A DNA stretch of 14,293 bases from an uncultured Oscillospiraceae bacterium (GCA_900759385.1 CAAEUZ010000007.1:1-14293), one strand, 5' to 3'; shown: positions 6,593 through 13,560, counted from the stretch's first letter. Program-made: numbers and translations. Notes: a model not told the origin generated them from the sequence alone.

Positions 6593-7440
6593 AGCGCACC
6601 GCCCGCCGCCTGGACCACATGCCGGGCCAATATGGCCGTGGTCACGCTGCCTACCCCGGCCGGAACCGGGCTTATGGCCGCAACTATGGGCTCGACGGCG
6701 TCAAAGTCCACGTCCCCGACCAGCTTGCCCTTGGCCTCGGAGTAATTGATGCCCACATCCACCACCGTCTGGCCGGCGCTGAAGTTGTCCACACCCAGAG
6801 ATTCCGCCTTGCCCAGCGCGGCGACGACTATATCGGCGCGGCGGGTGCAGTCCGCCAGTTCCCTCGTGCGGGAGTGGCAGATGGTGACCGTGGCGTTGCG
6901 GCCCATGAGCAGCATGGAGACCGGTCTGCCTATGACCAGGCTGCGCCCCACCACCGCCGCGTTTTTGCCGGACAGCTCGATGCCGTAGTGCTCCAGCAGG
7001 GCCACGACCGCCTCCGCCGTGCAGGGGGCAAAGCCGTCACCGGAGCCGGTGTACAGCGCGGCCGCGCTGCCTGAGGTGATGCCGTCCACGTCCTTGGCCG
7101 GTATCAGCGCCTCGCAGGCCTCGCGCTCGTCCAGCTGCACGGGCAGAGGCCGGAACATGAGCACACCGTGTACGCCCGGGTCGGAGTTGAGACCGGCTAT
7201 CTTGGCCAGCAGCGCGCCCTGCATGACGTCCGCAGGCAGCGTTACGAGCTTTGTGGCAATGCCAAGCTTGTCGCAGCGCTTGACCGCCGCGCGCTCATAG
7301 GCGAGATCGTCCGGCCTCTCGCCCACGCGCAGTATGCCCAGTGTCGGCGTAATACCGCGCGCGCGGAGCGCCTTCACGGCCTCGGCCGTCTTGACGTCCA
7401 GCGCCGCCGCCACCGGCGCGCCTTTCAGTATCTCTGCCAT
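6589..7440 (-). CDS. folD: FolD-like methylene-THF dehydrogenase, probably lacking cyclohydrolase activity
   Basis: 283 residues, full FolD length. It normally oxidises 5,10-methylene-THF to methenyl-THF with NADP and then hydrolyses it to 10-formyl-THF. Visible blocks are ILRVGERPDD at 36-45, AKDVDG at 115-120, the nucleotide-binding GRSLVIGRP at 165-173 and SPVPAGVGSVTTAIL at 257-271. Without gaps against E. coli FolD, Tyr50 is kept (Tyr48), but Lys54 is replaced by Ala52 and Gln98 by Phe96; Asp121 is kept as Asp119. Lys54 and Gln98 are known to be needed for the cyclohydrolase step, so this protein is probably dehydrogenase only. The dedicated cyclohydrolase gene fchA lies directly upstream, overlapping by one base (TGATG). 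This assignment of roles is inference from the alignment in memory. Confidence 0.88.
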   Translation of the reverse strand: MAEILKGAPVAAALDVKTAEAVKALRARGITPTLGILRVGERPDDLAYERAAVKRCDKLGIATKLVTLPADVMQGALLAKIAGLNSDPGVHGVLMFRPLPVQLDEREACEALIPAKDVDGITSGSAAALYTGSGDGFAPCTAEAVVALLEHYGIELSGKNAAVVGRSLVIGRPVSMLLMGRNATVTICHSRTRELADCTRRADIVVAALGKAESLGVDNFSAGQTVVDVGINYSEAKGKLVGDVDFDAVEPIVAAISPVPAGVGSVTTAILARHVVQAAGGAL

Positions 7441-8048
7441 CAGCTCAACCTCCCATATACCCTTTTATATATTTCCTGTGCAATAGTACTGTATTTTTGC
7501 AGCAATTCGTCCGTCTCAGCGTCAATTTCCTCCGCAGCGGCGCGGTTTTTCATGCTCTTTGTATTAATCCTCACGTTCAGCGCCGCGGCCTGAAGCGCCG
7601 CGCCGCAAAGCGCGGCCGCGCAGCCCGCGTCGGAGACGGCGAGCGCGCTGCCCTTGGCGGCGTAGTCAGCTATGACGTCAAGCGCCTCAGCGCACTTGCG
7701 CATGATCTCGAGCGGAGGCTCAGCCGCGCGCAGGAGCGCGGACTCCATTATCTCATCACGCCCCGGGGCGTCCTTGGGGATGGAGTAAGCCCGGCTCAGC
7801 GGCGCAAACGCCTCGGCGTCGGCGTCGATGAGCGTGACGAAGTCCGCGCGGAGCGCTTCGGCTTCCGCGTTGAGCGCCTGTATGTCCTCCTGCACGTCCG
7901 CGTATTTCTTCTTGCCGAGCGTGAGGTTTCCGACCATGTTGCCGAGCGCTATGCCCAGCGCGCCGCAGAGCGCCGCCGCGCCCCCTCCGCCCGGAGTGGG
8001 GGCGGAGGAAGCGAGCGTTTCAAGGAACCTGTCTACGTTCTTTTCCAT
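7440..8048 (-). CDS. fchA: Methenyl-THF cyclohydrolase (FchA, FTCD C-terminal family)
   Basis: 202 residues of the cyclodeaminase/cyclohydrolase family (PF04961). The glycine-rich block TPGGGGAAALCGALG lies at 18-32, and ALAVSDAGCAAALCGAAL lies in the second half (about 135-152). In clostridia this protein converts 5,10-methenyl-THF to 10-formyl-THF as a stand-alone enzyme, unlike the fused form with glutamate formiminotransferase in animals. Its ATG shares one base with the fhs stop, and its stop shares one base with the folD start. That gives tight coupling with both partners of the same pathway. The cyclodeaminase reaction is possible but unlikely with no histidine-degradation gene nearby. 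Confidence 0.9.
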   Translation of the reverse strand: MEKNVDRFLETLASSAPTPGGGGAAALCGALGIALGNMVGNLTLGKKKYADVQEDIQALNAEAEALRADFVTLIDADAEAFAPLSRAYSIPKDAPGRDEIMESALLRAAEPPLEIMRKCAEALDVIADYAAKGSALAVSDAGCAAALCGAALQAAALNVRINTKSMKNRAAAEEIDAETDELLQKYSTIAQEIYKRVYGRLS

Positions 8049-9724
8049 CAGAACAGTCCCGTAATGACGCCGTTCTCATCGACGTCTATCTTCTCAGCGG
8101 ACGGCACCTTCGGCAGGCCGGGCATGGTCATGATGTCGCCGGTGAGGGCTACGATGAAGCCCGCGCCCGCGCAGACCTTGAGGTTGCGAACGGTGACCGT
8201 GAAGCCGCTCGGAGCGCCGAGCAGACTGGGATCGTCGGAGAAGCTGTACTGCGTCTTGGCCATGCAGATGGGCAGGTTGCCGAAGCCGAGTTCTTCAATC
8301 TGCTTGATCTGCTTGACCGCATTGCCCACCAGCTGTACGCCGTCGGCGTGGTAAACCTTCGTGCAGATGGCGTTGAGCTTGTCCATGATGGAACTCTCCA
8401 GCTCATAGCTCTGGTGGAAGTCGTTGGGCTGCTCGCAGAGACGCACGACCTCGGCGGCCAGCGCCTTGCCGCCTTCGCCGCCCTTGGCCCAGACCTCGCT
8501 CAGCGCGACGTTCACACCCAGCTCCTTGCACTTGGCCTCGACCATGTCGAGCTCGGCCTTGGTGTCCGTCGGGAAGGCGTTGATGGCAACCACGCAGGGC
8601 AGGCCGAACACGTTCTTGATGTTGCTCACGTGCTGCAGCAGGTTCGGCAGACCCTTCTCAAGGGCGTCGAGGTTTTCGTTGTTCAGCTCGGCCTTCGGCA
8701 CACCGCCGTGGTACTTGAGCGCACGGACTGTGGCGACAATTACCACCGCGCTCGGCTTGAGGTTCGCCATGCGGCACTTGATGTCCAAAAACTTCTCCGC
8801 GCCCAAATCCGCGGCGAAGCCGGCCTCGGTGACCACATAGTCCGCGCATTTGAGCGCCATGCGGGTGGCGGTGATGGAGTTGCAGCCGTGGGCGATGTTG
8901 GCAAACGGCCCGCCGTGGATGAACGCCGGCGTACCCTCAAGCGTCTGTACCAGGTTCGGCTTGAGCGCGTCCTTCAGGAGCGCCGCCATAGCGCCCTCGG
9001 CCTTGAGATCGTGAGCCGTGACCGGCTTGCCGTCGTAGGTGTAGCCCACGATTATGCGCGCGAGCCTCGCCTTGAGGTCGGTGATGTCGCTCGCGAGGCA
9101 GAGAACGGCCATGACCTCAGACGCAACGGTTATCTCGAATCCGTCCTCACGGGGCACGCCCTGCATCCTGCCGCCGAGCCCGTCAACGATGTGACGGAGC
9201 TGGCGGTCGTTCATGTCCACGGCGCGCTTCCAGGTGATCTGCTTGGGGTCGATGCCGAGCGCGTTGCCCTGCTGGATGTGGTTGTCCAGCATCGCGGCCA
9301 GCAGGTTGTTGGCTGCACCGATGGCGTGGAAGTCGCCGGTGAAGTGCAGATTGATGTCCTCCATGGGCACGACCTGCGCGTAGCCGCCGCCGGCGGCGCC
9401 GCCCTTGACGCCGAACACGGGGCCGAGCGAGGGCTCGCGCAGGGCGACCATGGCGTTCTTACCAATCTTGCGCAGTCCGTCGGTCAAACCCACGCTGGTG
9501 GTAGTCTTGCCCTCGCCCGCCGGCGTGGGCGTGATAGCGGTCACAAGAATCAGCTTGCCGTCGGGCTTGTCCGCGTGGTCTTTGAGGTAGCGGTAGTCTA
9601 TCTTCGCCTTGTAGTTGCCGTAGAGCTCGAGGTATTCCTCGGGGATACCCGCACGCTCGGATATGGCGGTTATCTTCTCCTTCTCACACGCCTGTGCGAT
9701 TTCAATGTCGGTCTTGTATTCCAT
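8048..9724 (-). CDS. fhs: Formate--tetrahydrofolate ligase
   Basis: 558 residues, the usual length. The P-loop PTPAGEGKTTT is at 66-76, followed by the family block REPSLGPVFGVKGGAAGGGY (about 95-114) and NLHFTGDFHA. It joins formate, ATP and THF to 10-formyl-THF and is readily reversible; in purine-fermenting clostridia the reverse reaction makes ATP and formate. A GGAGGA ribosome binding site lies a few bases before the ATG. It is the first gene of the one-carbon set, with a candidate promoter (9794-9823) inside the end of panE and a UUCG terminator hairpin in its leader. Its stop overlaps the fchA start by one base. Direction of use cannot be read from the sequence alone. Confidence 0.96.
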   Translation of the reverse strand: MEYKTDIEIAQACEKEKITAISERAGIPEEYLELYGNYKAKIDYRYLKDHADKPDGKLILVTAITPTPAGEGKTTTSVGLTDGLRKIGKNAMVALREPSLGPVFGVKGGAAGGGYAQVVPMEDINLHFTGDFHAIGAANNLLAAMLDNHIQQGNALGIDPKQITWKRAVDMNDRQLRHIVDGLGGRMQGVPREDGFEITVASEVMAVLCLASDITDLKARLARIIVGYTYDGKPVTAHDLKAEGAMAALLKDALKPNLVQTLEGTPAFIHGGPFANIAHGCNSITATRMALKCADYVVTEAGFAADLGAEKFLDIKCRMANLKPSAVVIVATVRALKYHGGVPKAELNNENLDALEKGLPNLLQHVSNIKNVFGLPCVVAINAFPTDTKAELDMVEAKCKELGVNVALSEVWAKGGEGGKALAAEVVRLCEQPNDFHQSYELESSIMDKLNAICTKVYHADGVQLVGNAVKQIKQIEELGFGNLPICMAKTQYSFSDDPSLLGAPSGFTVTVRNLKVCAGAGFIVALTGDIMTMPGLPKVPSAEKIDVDENGVITGLF

Positions 9725-9746
9725 TGTCTCCTCCAGTGCAGATTTT

Positions 9747-9772
9747 AAAAAAGGGCACGCCGAAGCGCGCCC
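9747..9772 (-). terminator. UUCG-loop intrinsic terminator between panE and fhs
   Basis: On the minus strand, GGGCGCGC and GCGTGCCC (8 pairs, one G-U) close a TTCG tetraloop and are followed by six T. Arms are at 9765-9772 and 9753-9760, the T run at 9747-9752. This is a textbook intrinsic terminator for the panB-panE set. It also lies in the leader of any fhs transcript starting at the 9794-9823 promoter, so it could act as an attenuator. Confidence 0.82.
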
Positions 9773-9788
9773 ATAGCGGTGGCTCTAT

Positions 9789-10706
9789 TTAATATAATAG
9801 CTCTTTTGCATGTATCAGGTCAACCATTAATGCGTTAAGAGGCGCGCTCCTTCCAACTTTCGCCGCTTCGGAAACGATTGCGCCGTTTATGCGGTCGACC
9901 TCTGTGCGGCGCTTGTGCTTGCAGTCGGCCAGCATGGAGCAGATGTTCGGCCCCGTCACGAGGGCGATGTCAATCACATTTTTTAAGACCTCTTCAAATT
10001 CGAACTTCATGCCCACGGCGTTGGCCACCTCCACGGCCTCTTTTACCAGAGCATAGGAGGCCTCGTTGGCAAATTTGTTGTTGGCGATTGCCTGGTTGGT
10101 GTCGTTGATGAGCGCGCAGATGGCGTTGATACCCACGTTTACGAACAGCTTGCTCCAGACCAGCTCCAGCACGTTGGGGACGAGCTCCACTTCGGGCACG
10201 CCGCCCTCGTCCATGACTCGCTTGACGGCCTCGGCCCGGCTCTGGTCCTTGCCCATGCCTCCGATATGTGTGCCGCCCTGGCCTCGGTGCAGGACGTGAC
10301 CGGGCCCGGCGACAATCGCGCCGCCGCCGCTGGTGCCGAGCACTATCAGCTCTTCAGGCACGTATTTGACTATCTCGTCGGCGTTGCCGTAGCCGTTCTG
10401 CAGGGAGAGAACGGTCGTGTCCGGGCCGATAAGGCTCTTGTTGGCCTCCAGTGCCTGTGCGCTCTGGTAGCCCTTGGTCAGCAGGATCACGAGATCCACG
10501 GGGTCATAGCCGCTGGTATCCATAGTGGCGCGCAGATTCGTGTAGGTCTTGACACTGCCGTCCAGGTGCTCAAACACCAGCCCCTTCCCGTTGATTGCGT
10601 CCACGTGCTCCTTGACCACATCGACGAGCAGCACGTCGTTGTGCTCGCAGAGATAAGTGGCGTAAATGCAGCCCATGGCCCCCGCGCCGATTATAGCTAT
10701 TGTCAT
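9789..10706 (-). CDS. panE: Ketopantoate reductase / pantoate dehydrogenase family
   Basis: 305 residues, in line with PanE. The Rossmann motif GAGAMG is at 7-12. Catalytic candidates are Asn104 (LQNG), Lys186 (VWSKLFVN) and Glu269 (TEVD), matching Asn98, Lys176 and Glu256 of E. coli PanE. The reaction interconverts 2-dehydropantoate and (R)-pantoate. The second strand ends in Asp29 (LLVDV), and no Arg matches the phosphate-binding Arg31 of E. coli PanE; this hints at NAD rather than NADP use. The start ATG at 10706 is preferred over the GTG just before it because GAGGAGG is then 7 bases away. That ribosome binding site overlaps the stop of the cyclase gene, so they are coupled. A different 2-oxo/2-hydroxy acid is possible, but panB in the same set supports pantoate. 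Confidence 0.87.
   Translation of the reverse strand: MTIAIIGAGAMGCIYATYLCEHNDVLLVDVVKEHVDAINGKGLVFEHLDGSVKTYTNLRATMDTSGYDPVDLVILLTKGYQSAQALEANKSLIGPDTTVLSLQNGYGNADEIVKYVPEELIVLGTSGGGAIVAGPGHVLHRGQGGTHIGGMGKDQSRAEAVKRVMDEGGVPEVELVPNVLELVWSKLFVNVGINAICALINDTNQAIANNKFANEASYALVKEAVEVANAVGMKFEFEEVLKNVIDIALVTGPNICSMLADCKHKRRTEVDRINGAIVSEAAKVGRSAPLNALMVDLIHAKELLY
9794..9823 (-). promoter_or_regulatory. Candidate sigma-A promoter for the fhs operon inside panE
   Basis: On the minus strand, TTGACC (9818-9823) and TATTAT (9794-9799) are separated by 18 bases; each box matches the consensus at five of six bases. It lies within the last codons of panE and would start a transcript near 9787, before the UUCG hairpin. 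It could be a chance match in coding sequence. Confidence 0.5.
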
Positions 10707-10718
10707 CACAGTGCCTCC

Positions 10719-11417
10719 TCAGTCCTCAATCTCACAGACAATGTTGCAGACGCAGGCATCCGCGTGTATGCGCAGCGGCGAGCAGAATGCGCGCAGGAGC
10801 TTTTTCCCCACCAGCGGTCCCGGGTTAACGTCTTCATAAATGCGGATGGTGTGGTCCGTGCGGGCGGGGTCGAGAAATGCCTTGTGCGTGCGGAAGCCGT
10901 TGGTCTTGCCGATGGCTATGTTCTCTATGCTCAGCGTGTCAATGGCCACAGCCTTGAGCCTGGGCAGGTTCATGCGCATCCACTCGGCGCACTCGGCCCC
11001 GACGGCGGCAAAATCGCTGCCGTAGTCGGCAAAGTCCACCGGACGCTTCGGCCAGGAGTTGGTATTGAAGATTATTAGATCGGCCTCATATAGCTCATCG
11101 CCCAGCTTTTTGAGCATATCTGTGGTTATCAGCCCGTTTTTCTCCTCGAAGGGGCAGTCGAGCATGACCGGATGGTCGTAAACAAAGCTCTCCGTAGGCA
11201 GGGCCGCAACATCGTCCATCATCGGAGCGTCACCGCCCATGTAATGCCAGGGGGCGTCGCAGTGAGTTCCGGCGTGCAGGTAAATGTCCATGACGGACCC
11301 ATTCCAGGGGTCGCCCTTCGTGAGATCCTCCCGGATTTTCACAGTAGGTATCGGGAGTCCAGGGTATACGCCCATGCCGTCATAGATGGGATAACCTATC
11401 TCTACGTACTTGCTCAT
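10719..11417 (-). CDS. Cyclase-family metal-dependent hydrolase (kynurenine formamidase-like)
   Basis: 232 residues of the PF04199 cyclase family. The metal-binding signature HAGTHCDAPWH lies at 48-58 (His48, His52, Asp54, His58), and AIDTLSIEN is at 158-166 with THKAFL at 177-182. Known members are kynurenine formamidase and isatin hydrolase, which open amide or lactam bonds; others act in polyketide ring closure. Here it lies between a KdgT-type permease and panE, 27 bases after the permease and directly coupled to panE. No tryptophan-degradation gene is nearby, so a formylkynurenine role is unlikely. I infer an amide or lactone hydrolase producing the acid used by PanE, for example from pantolactone or a pantoyl amide. 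It has an AAAGGAG ribosome binding site 5 bases before the ATG. Confidence 0.85.
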   Translation of the reverse strand: MSKYVEIGYPIYDGMGVYPGLPIPTVKIREDLTKGDPWNGSVMDIYLHAGTHCDAPWHYMGGDAPMMDDVAALPTESFVYDHPVMLDCPFEEKNGLITTDMLKKLGDELYEADLIIFNTNSWPKRPVDFADYGSDFAAVGAECAEWMRMNLPRLKAVAIDTLSIENIAIGKTNGFRTHKAFLDPARTDHTIRIYEDVNPGPLVGKKLLRAFCSPLRIHADACVCNIVCEIED

Positions 11418-11444
11418 TGTGTCTCCTTTGATTATTTTGCTTAA

Positions 11445-12425
11445 TTACGTGGGTGCACTCTCCTTCAGCGCGCGTTTGGCGTCCTTTTTCTTGTCCCACT
11501 TGTCGAGCAGCGAGACAAATATGGGGCAAAGTATGGCGGTGAGCAGCGTTGCGGCTGTGCAGGCAGCCGTAGCTTCAGCTACATATGGCATCAGGCTCGA
11601 GTCAACCGAAGCGACGTACATAGGTGTAGCCGAGCAGATTCCGGCGCATGAACCGATTGCGGCGCCAACGGCGCGGGGCTTGCCGTGATTGGTAAGGGCG
11701 TAGGCATAGTAGCCGCCGATGCCGGTAGTCAGCGTAGTGATAATGCCGAGCAGGATGCCGCTCATGCCGGCGCTGAGCAGGGACTGGAATCTCAGATTAG
11801 CTCCGAGTGCGAAGGCCACGAATGGAATGATAACGTTGCATCCGGGGGCGAGAAACTTTCGTATATTCTCATCAATGTTGCCGAGAATAATGCCGAGTAT
11901 CAGCGGAAAGAGCGAGGCAACCAGACTCATGAACGGTATCTCTGCGAGACCGGCAGCGCCAAATACAACCATTGTCACGAAAGGAAGATCGTTTATGCAC
12001 AGAGGTCCAATCGCAGCGACGTCGTTCTTGTCACCGAATTCTTGAGCAAGAGAGACGTACAGTGTGCCGCTGGAATTGGTAATAGCGGAGACGAGAGCCA
12101 GCGGTGAAAGACCAAGCACACCGTTCATGCCCCAGATCTTAGCCACAGCCAGACCAACGACCGCGCCAATGCCAATTTTTGCCGCGCACAGCACTGTGCC
12201 CCGGATTATAGGGGTAGCTGCCTCGCGCAGCTTTATCTGCGAGCCGGAACACACAAAGAACATGGCGACAAAGGCGTTGACGCCGTTTTTGAGCAAATCG
12301 GTTGTGAAACCGCCTATCTCTATTGCCTGCGGTATGAACGAATTGCACAGCGCGCCGAGTATAAGGGGGATAATCATCATTCCACCCGGCACTCTCTGGA
12401 CAAGTTTAAGTATCGAAAACTTCAA
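11445..12425 (-). CDS. KdgT-family permease (2-keto-3-deoxygluconate permease-like)
   Basis: 326 residues with about ten hydrophobic segments. The family block PGGMMIIPLILGALCN lies at 13-28, and TNSSGTLYVSL is at 116-126. KdgT imports 2-keto-3-deoxygluconate with a proton. No uronate or KDG catabolic genes (kdgK, kdgA, uxaC) are in the window, so the substrate is probably another 2-oxo or 2-hydroxy acid; pantoate or ketopantoate fits the neighbours (inference). The start is TTG at 12425, with AAGGGAG about 9 bases upstream and the PGG motif at the usual distance from the N-terminus; the first in-frame ATG falls inside the PGGMM motif and is too late. It lies between panB (73-base gap, no clear terminator) and the cyclase gene. 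Confidence 0.87.
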   Translation of the reverse strand: MKFSILKLVQRVPGGMMIIPLILGALCNSFIPQAIEIGGFTTDLLKNGVNAFVAMFFVCSGSQIKLREAATPIIRGTVLCAAKIGIGAVVGLAVAKIWGMNGVLGLSPLALVSAITNSSGTLYVSLAQEFGDKNDVAAIGPLCINDLPFVTMVVFGAAGLAEIPFMSLVASLFPLILGIILGNIDENIRKFLAPGCNVIIPFVAFALGANLRFQSLLSAGMSGILLGIITTLTTGIGGYYAYALTNHGKPRAVGAAIGSCAGICSATPMYVASVDSSLMPYVAEATAACTAATLLTAILCPIFVSLLDKWDKKKDAKRALKESAPT

Positions 12426-12498
12426 CTTTTCTTTCTCCCTTCACGTATTGAGTAAATATCCATGCCCCTCTTTTTTCTGCCTGACAGCAACGGCGTGC

Positions 12499-13329
12499 TC
12501 AGACCTCGTAGCCTTCGACCACCTTGTTGAAGCTGTACTCGGGTGTCGGGAAGGTGCCGTCCACGGTCTCCTGGTGGAAGGCGTTCAGGCCGTCAACCAT
12601 GGCCTTGCGCACATGGGCAAAGTGCTTGACGAACTTGGGCTTGAAGTCGCCGTACATATCCAGGAGGTCCTGGGTGACCAGCACCTGGCAGTCAACGTAC
12701 GGGCCCGCGCCTATGCCGAGGATGGGCACACTGACGGCCTCGGCGATGGCCTTGGCCACCCCGCTTGGCACACACTCGACCACGATGGAGAACACGCCAG
12801 CAGCCTCCAGCGCTTTGGCATCCTCAATCAGCTTCGCCGCGCCCTCCGGCGTGCCGCCCTGGACCTTGAAGCCGCCGAAGTTGGTCGCGCTCTGCGGGGT
12901 CATGCCGATATGACCCATGACGGGGATGCCGACGTCGGTCATGCGCTTGATGGTGGGGGCCATATTGCTGCCGCCTTCGAGCTTCACGCAGTCACAGTTG
13001 GTCTCCATCAGTATCCGGCAGGCACTCTCAATGGCCTGCTCGGGGCTCTTCTGATAGCTGCCGAAGGGCATGTCACCGGCAATGAAGGTGTTGGGGGCAC
13101 CCTTGACGACCGGGCGTATGTGGTGAATCATGTCATCCAGCGTGACACCGACGGTCGTGGCATAGCCCAGCATGATCATGCCCAGCGAATCGCCGACGAG
13201 GATTACCTCGACCTCACTCTCATCAACAATGGACGCGGTCGTGTAGTCGTACGCCGTAACGTAGGCGAATTTGCGTCCCTCTTCCTTGTACTTTTTGAAA
13301 TCGAGGACGGTCATTTTCTTCTTGGCCAT
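12499..13329 (-). CDS. panB: 3-methyl-2-oxobutanoate hydroxymethyltransferase (ketopantoate hydroxymethyltransferase)
   Basis: 276 residues, slightly longer than E. coli PanB (264). Active-site residues are kept: Asp47 (VGDSLG), Asp86 (AGDMPFG) and Glu118 (LEGG) match the metal and substrate ligands, and Glu185 (VVECVP) the catalytic base. The enzyme moves a hydroxymethyl group between 5,10-methylene-THF and 2-oxoisovalerate to make ketopantoate, and the reaction is reversible. No panC or panD is in the window; the usual panBCD order is absent. It is the first gene leftward of the regulatory region shared with the GntR regulator, and its AAAGGAG ribosome binding site is 9 bases before the ATG. 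With fhs, fchA and folD downstream, the shared cofactor is THF-bound C1. Confidence 0.94.
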   Translation of the reverse strand: MAKKKMTVLDFKKYKEEGRKFAYVTAYDYTTASIVDESEVEVILVGDSLGMIMLGYATTVGVTLDDMIHHIRPVVKGAPNTFIAGDMPFGSYQKSPEQAIESACRILMETNCDCVKLEGGSNMAPTIKRMTDVGIPVMGHIGMTPQSATNFGGFKVQGGTPEGAAKLIEDAKALEAAGVFSIVVECVPSGVAKAIAEAVSVPILGIGAGPYVDCQVLVTQDLLDMYGDFKPKFVKHFAHVRKAMVDGLNAFHQETVDGTFPTPEYSFNKVVEGYEV

Positions 13330-13358
13330 TTTGATTGTCTCCTTTCGTTGTCTTCCTT

Positions 13359-13371
13359 GTGGTATGACCTC
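13359..13371. promoter_or_regulatory. Operator-like palindrome before panB
   Basis: GTGGTATGACCTC fits the TGGTNNNACC(A) half-site pattern of FadR-type GntR regulators, with an imperfect right arm. It lies just downstream of the predicted panB transcription start, where a bound repressor would block RNA polymerase. It shares its arms with the perfect palindrome at 13499-13511. Confidence 0.5.
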
Positions 13372-13380
13372 TTTGAGGCA

Positions 13381-13409
13381 ATGATATTTTATGCGAGCCG
13401 AAATTGCAA
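13381..13409 (-). promoter_or_regulatory. Promoter of the panB set
   Basis: On the minus strand, TTGCAA (13404-13409) and TATCAT (13381-13386) are separated by 17 bases; the -10 box matches five of six. The predicted start lies close to the operator-like site at 13359-13371. Confidence 0.55.
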
Positions 13410-13498
13410 GCTTTTTTGTACCTGATTTCTTAATTTTGTCTAATTATTCAAATTTAATGCGCTCATTCTAGTAATTTTACCCAAACGCTTATTTTCAT

Positions 13499-13511
13499 GT
13501 GGTTGTACCAC
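13499..13511. promoter_or_regulatory. Perfect operator-like palindrome before the GntR gene
   Basis: GTGGT-TGT-ACCAC is a perfect inverted repeat matching the TGGTNNNACCA pattern known for FadR-subfamily regulators. It lies 12 bases upstream of the -35 box of the regulator promoter, in the region shared with panB. Confidence 0.62.
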
Positions 13512-13560
13512 GCTGAGCCGTGCTTGCACTTTTCGCCAAAGCGTGATATATTCAGCGTGG
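13508..13560. repeat. 9-base inverted repeat flanking the GntR gene promoter
   Basis: CCACGCTGA (13508-13516) and TCAGCGTGG (13552-13560) are perfect reverse complements, 35 bases apart. They enclose the -35 and -10 boxes of the regulator promoter. The left arm overlaps the operator-like palindrome at 13499-13511 and the right arm touches the predicted transcription start. Confidence 0.6.
13524..13552 (+). promoter_or_regulatory. Extended -10 promoter of the GntR regulator gene
   Basis: TTGCAC (13524-13529) and TATATT (13547-13552) are separated by 17 bases, with TG one base before the -10 box (extended -10). The -35 box is weak. The start codon is 27 bases downstream. Confidence 0.55.

Noticed and set aside
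8348..9748. Long open frame antisense to fhs (466 codons)
   Set aside because: Complement of a highly conserved enzyme gene; translation is Val/His/Arg-rich with no domain and no convincing ribosome binding site.
9725..9788. Tetrahydrofolate riboswitch before fhs
   Set aside because: The leader holds only one simple UUCG hairpin with a U tract; it is too short and lacks the multi-helix THF aptamer.
12426..12498. Terminator between panB and the KdgT-like gene
   Set aside because: Only a weak GCC/GGC pairing is seen on the coding strand, with no U tract after it, so the genes are treated as one unit.
12499..13329. Ordinary panBCD pantothenate biosynthesis operon
   Set aside because: panC and panD do not follow; the genes around are a permease, a hydrolase, panE and C1 enzymes. 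A biosynthetic direction remains possible and is noted as an alternative.
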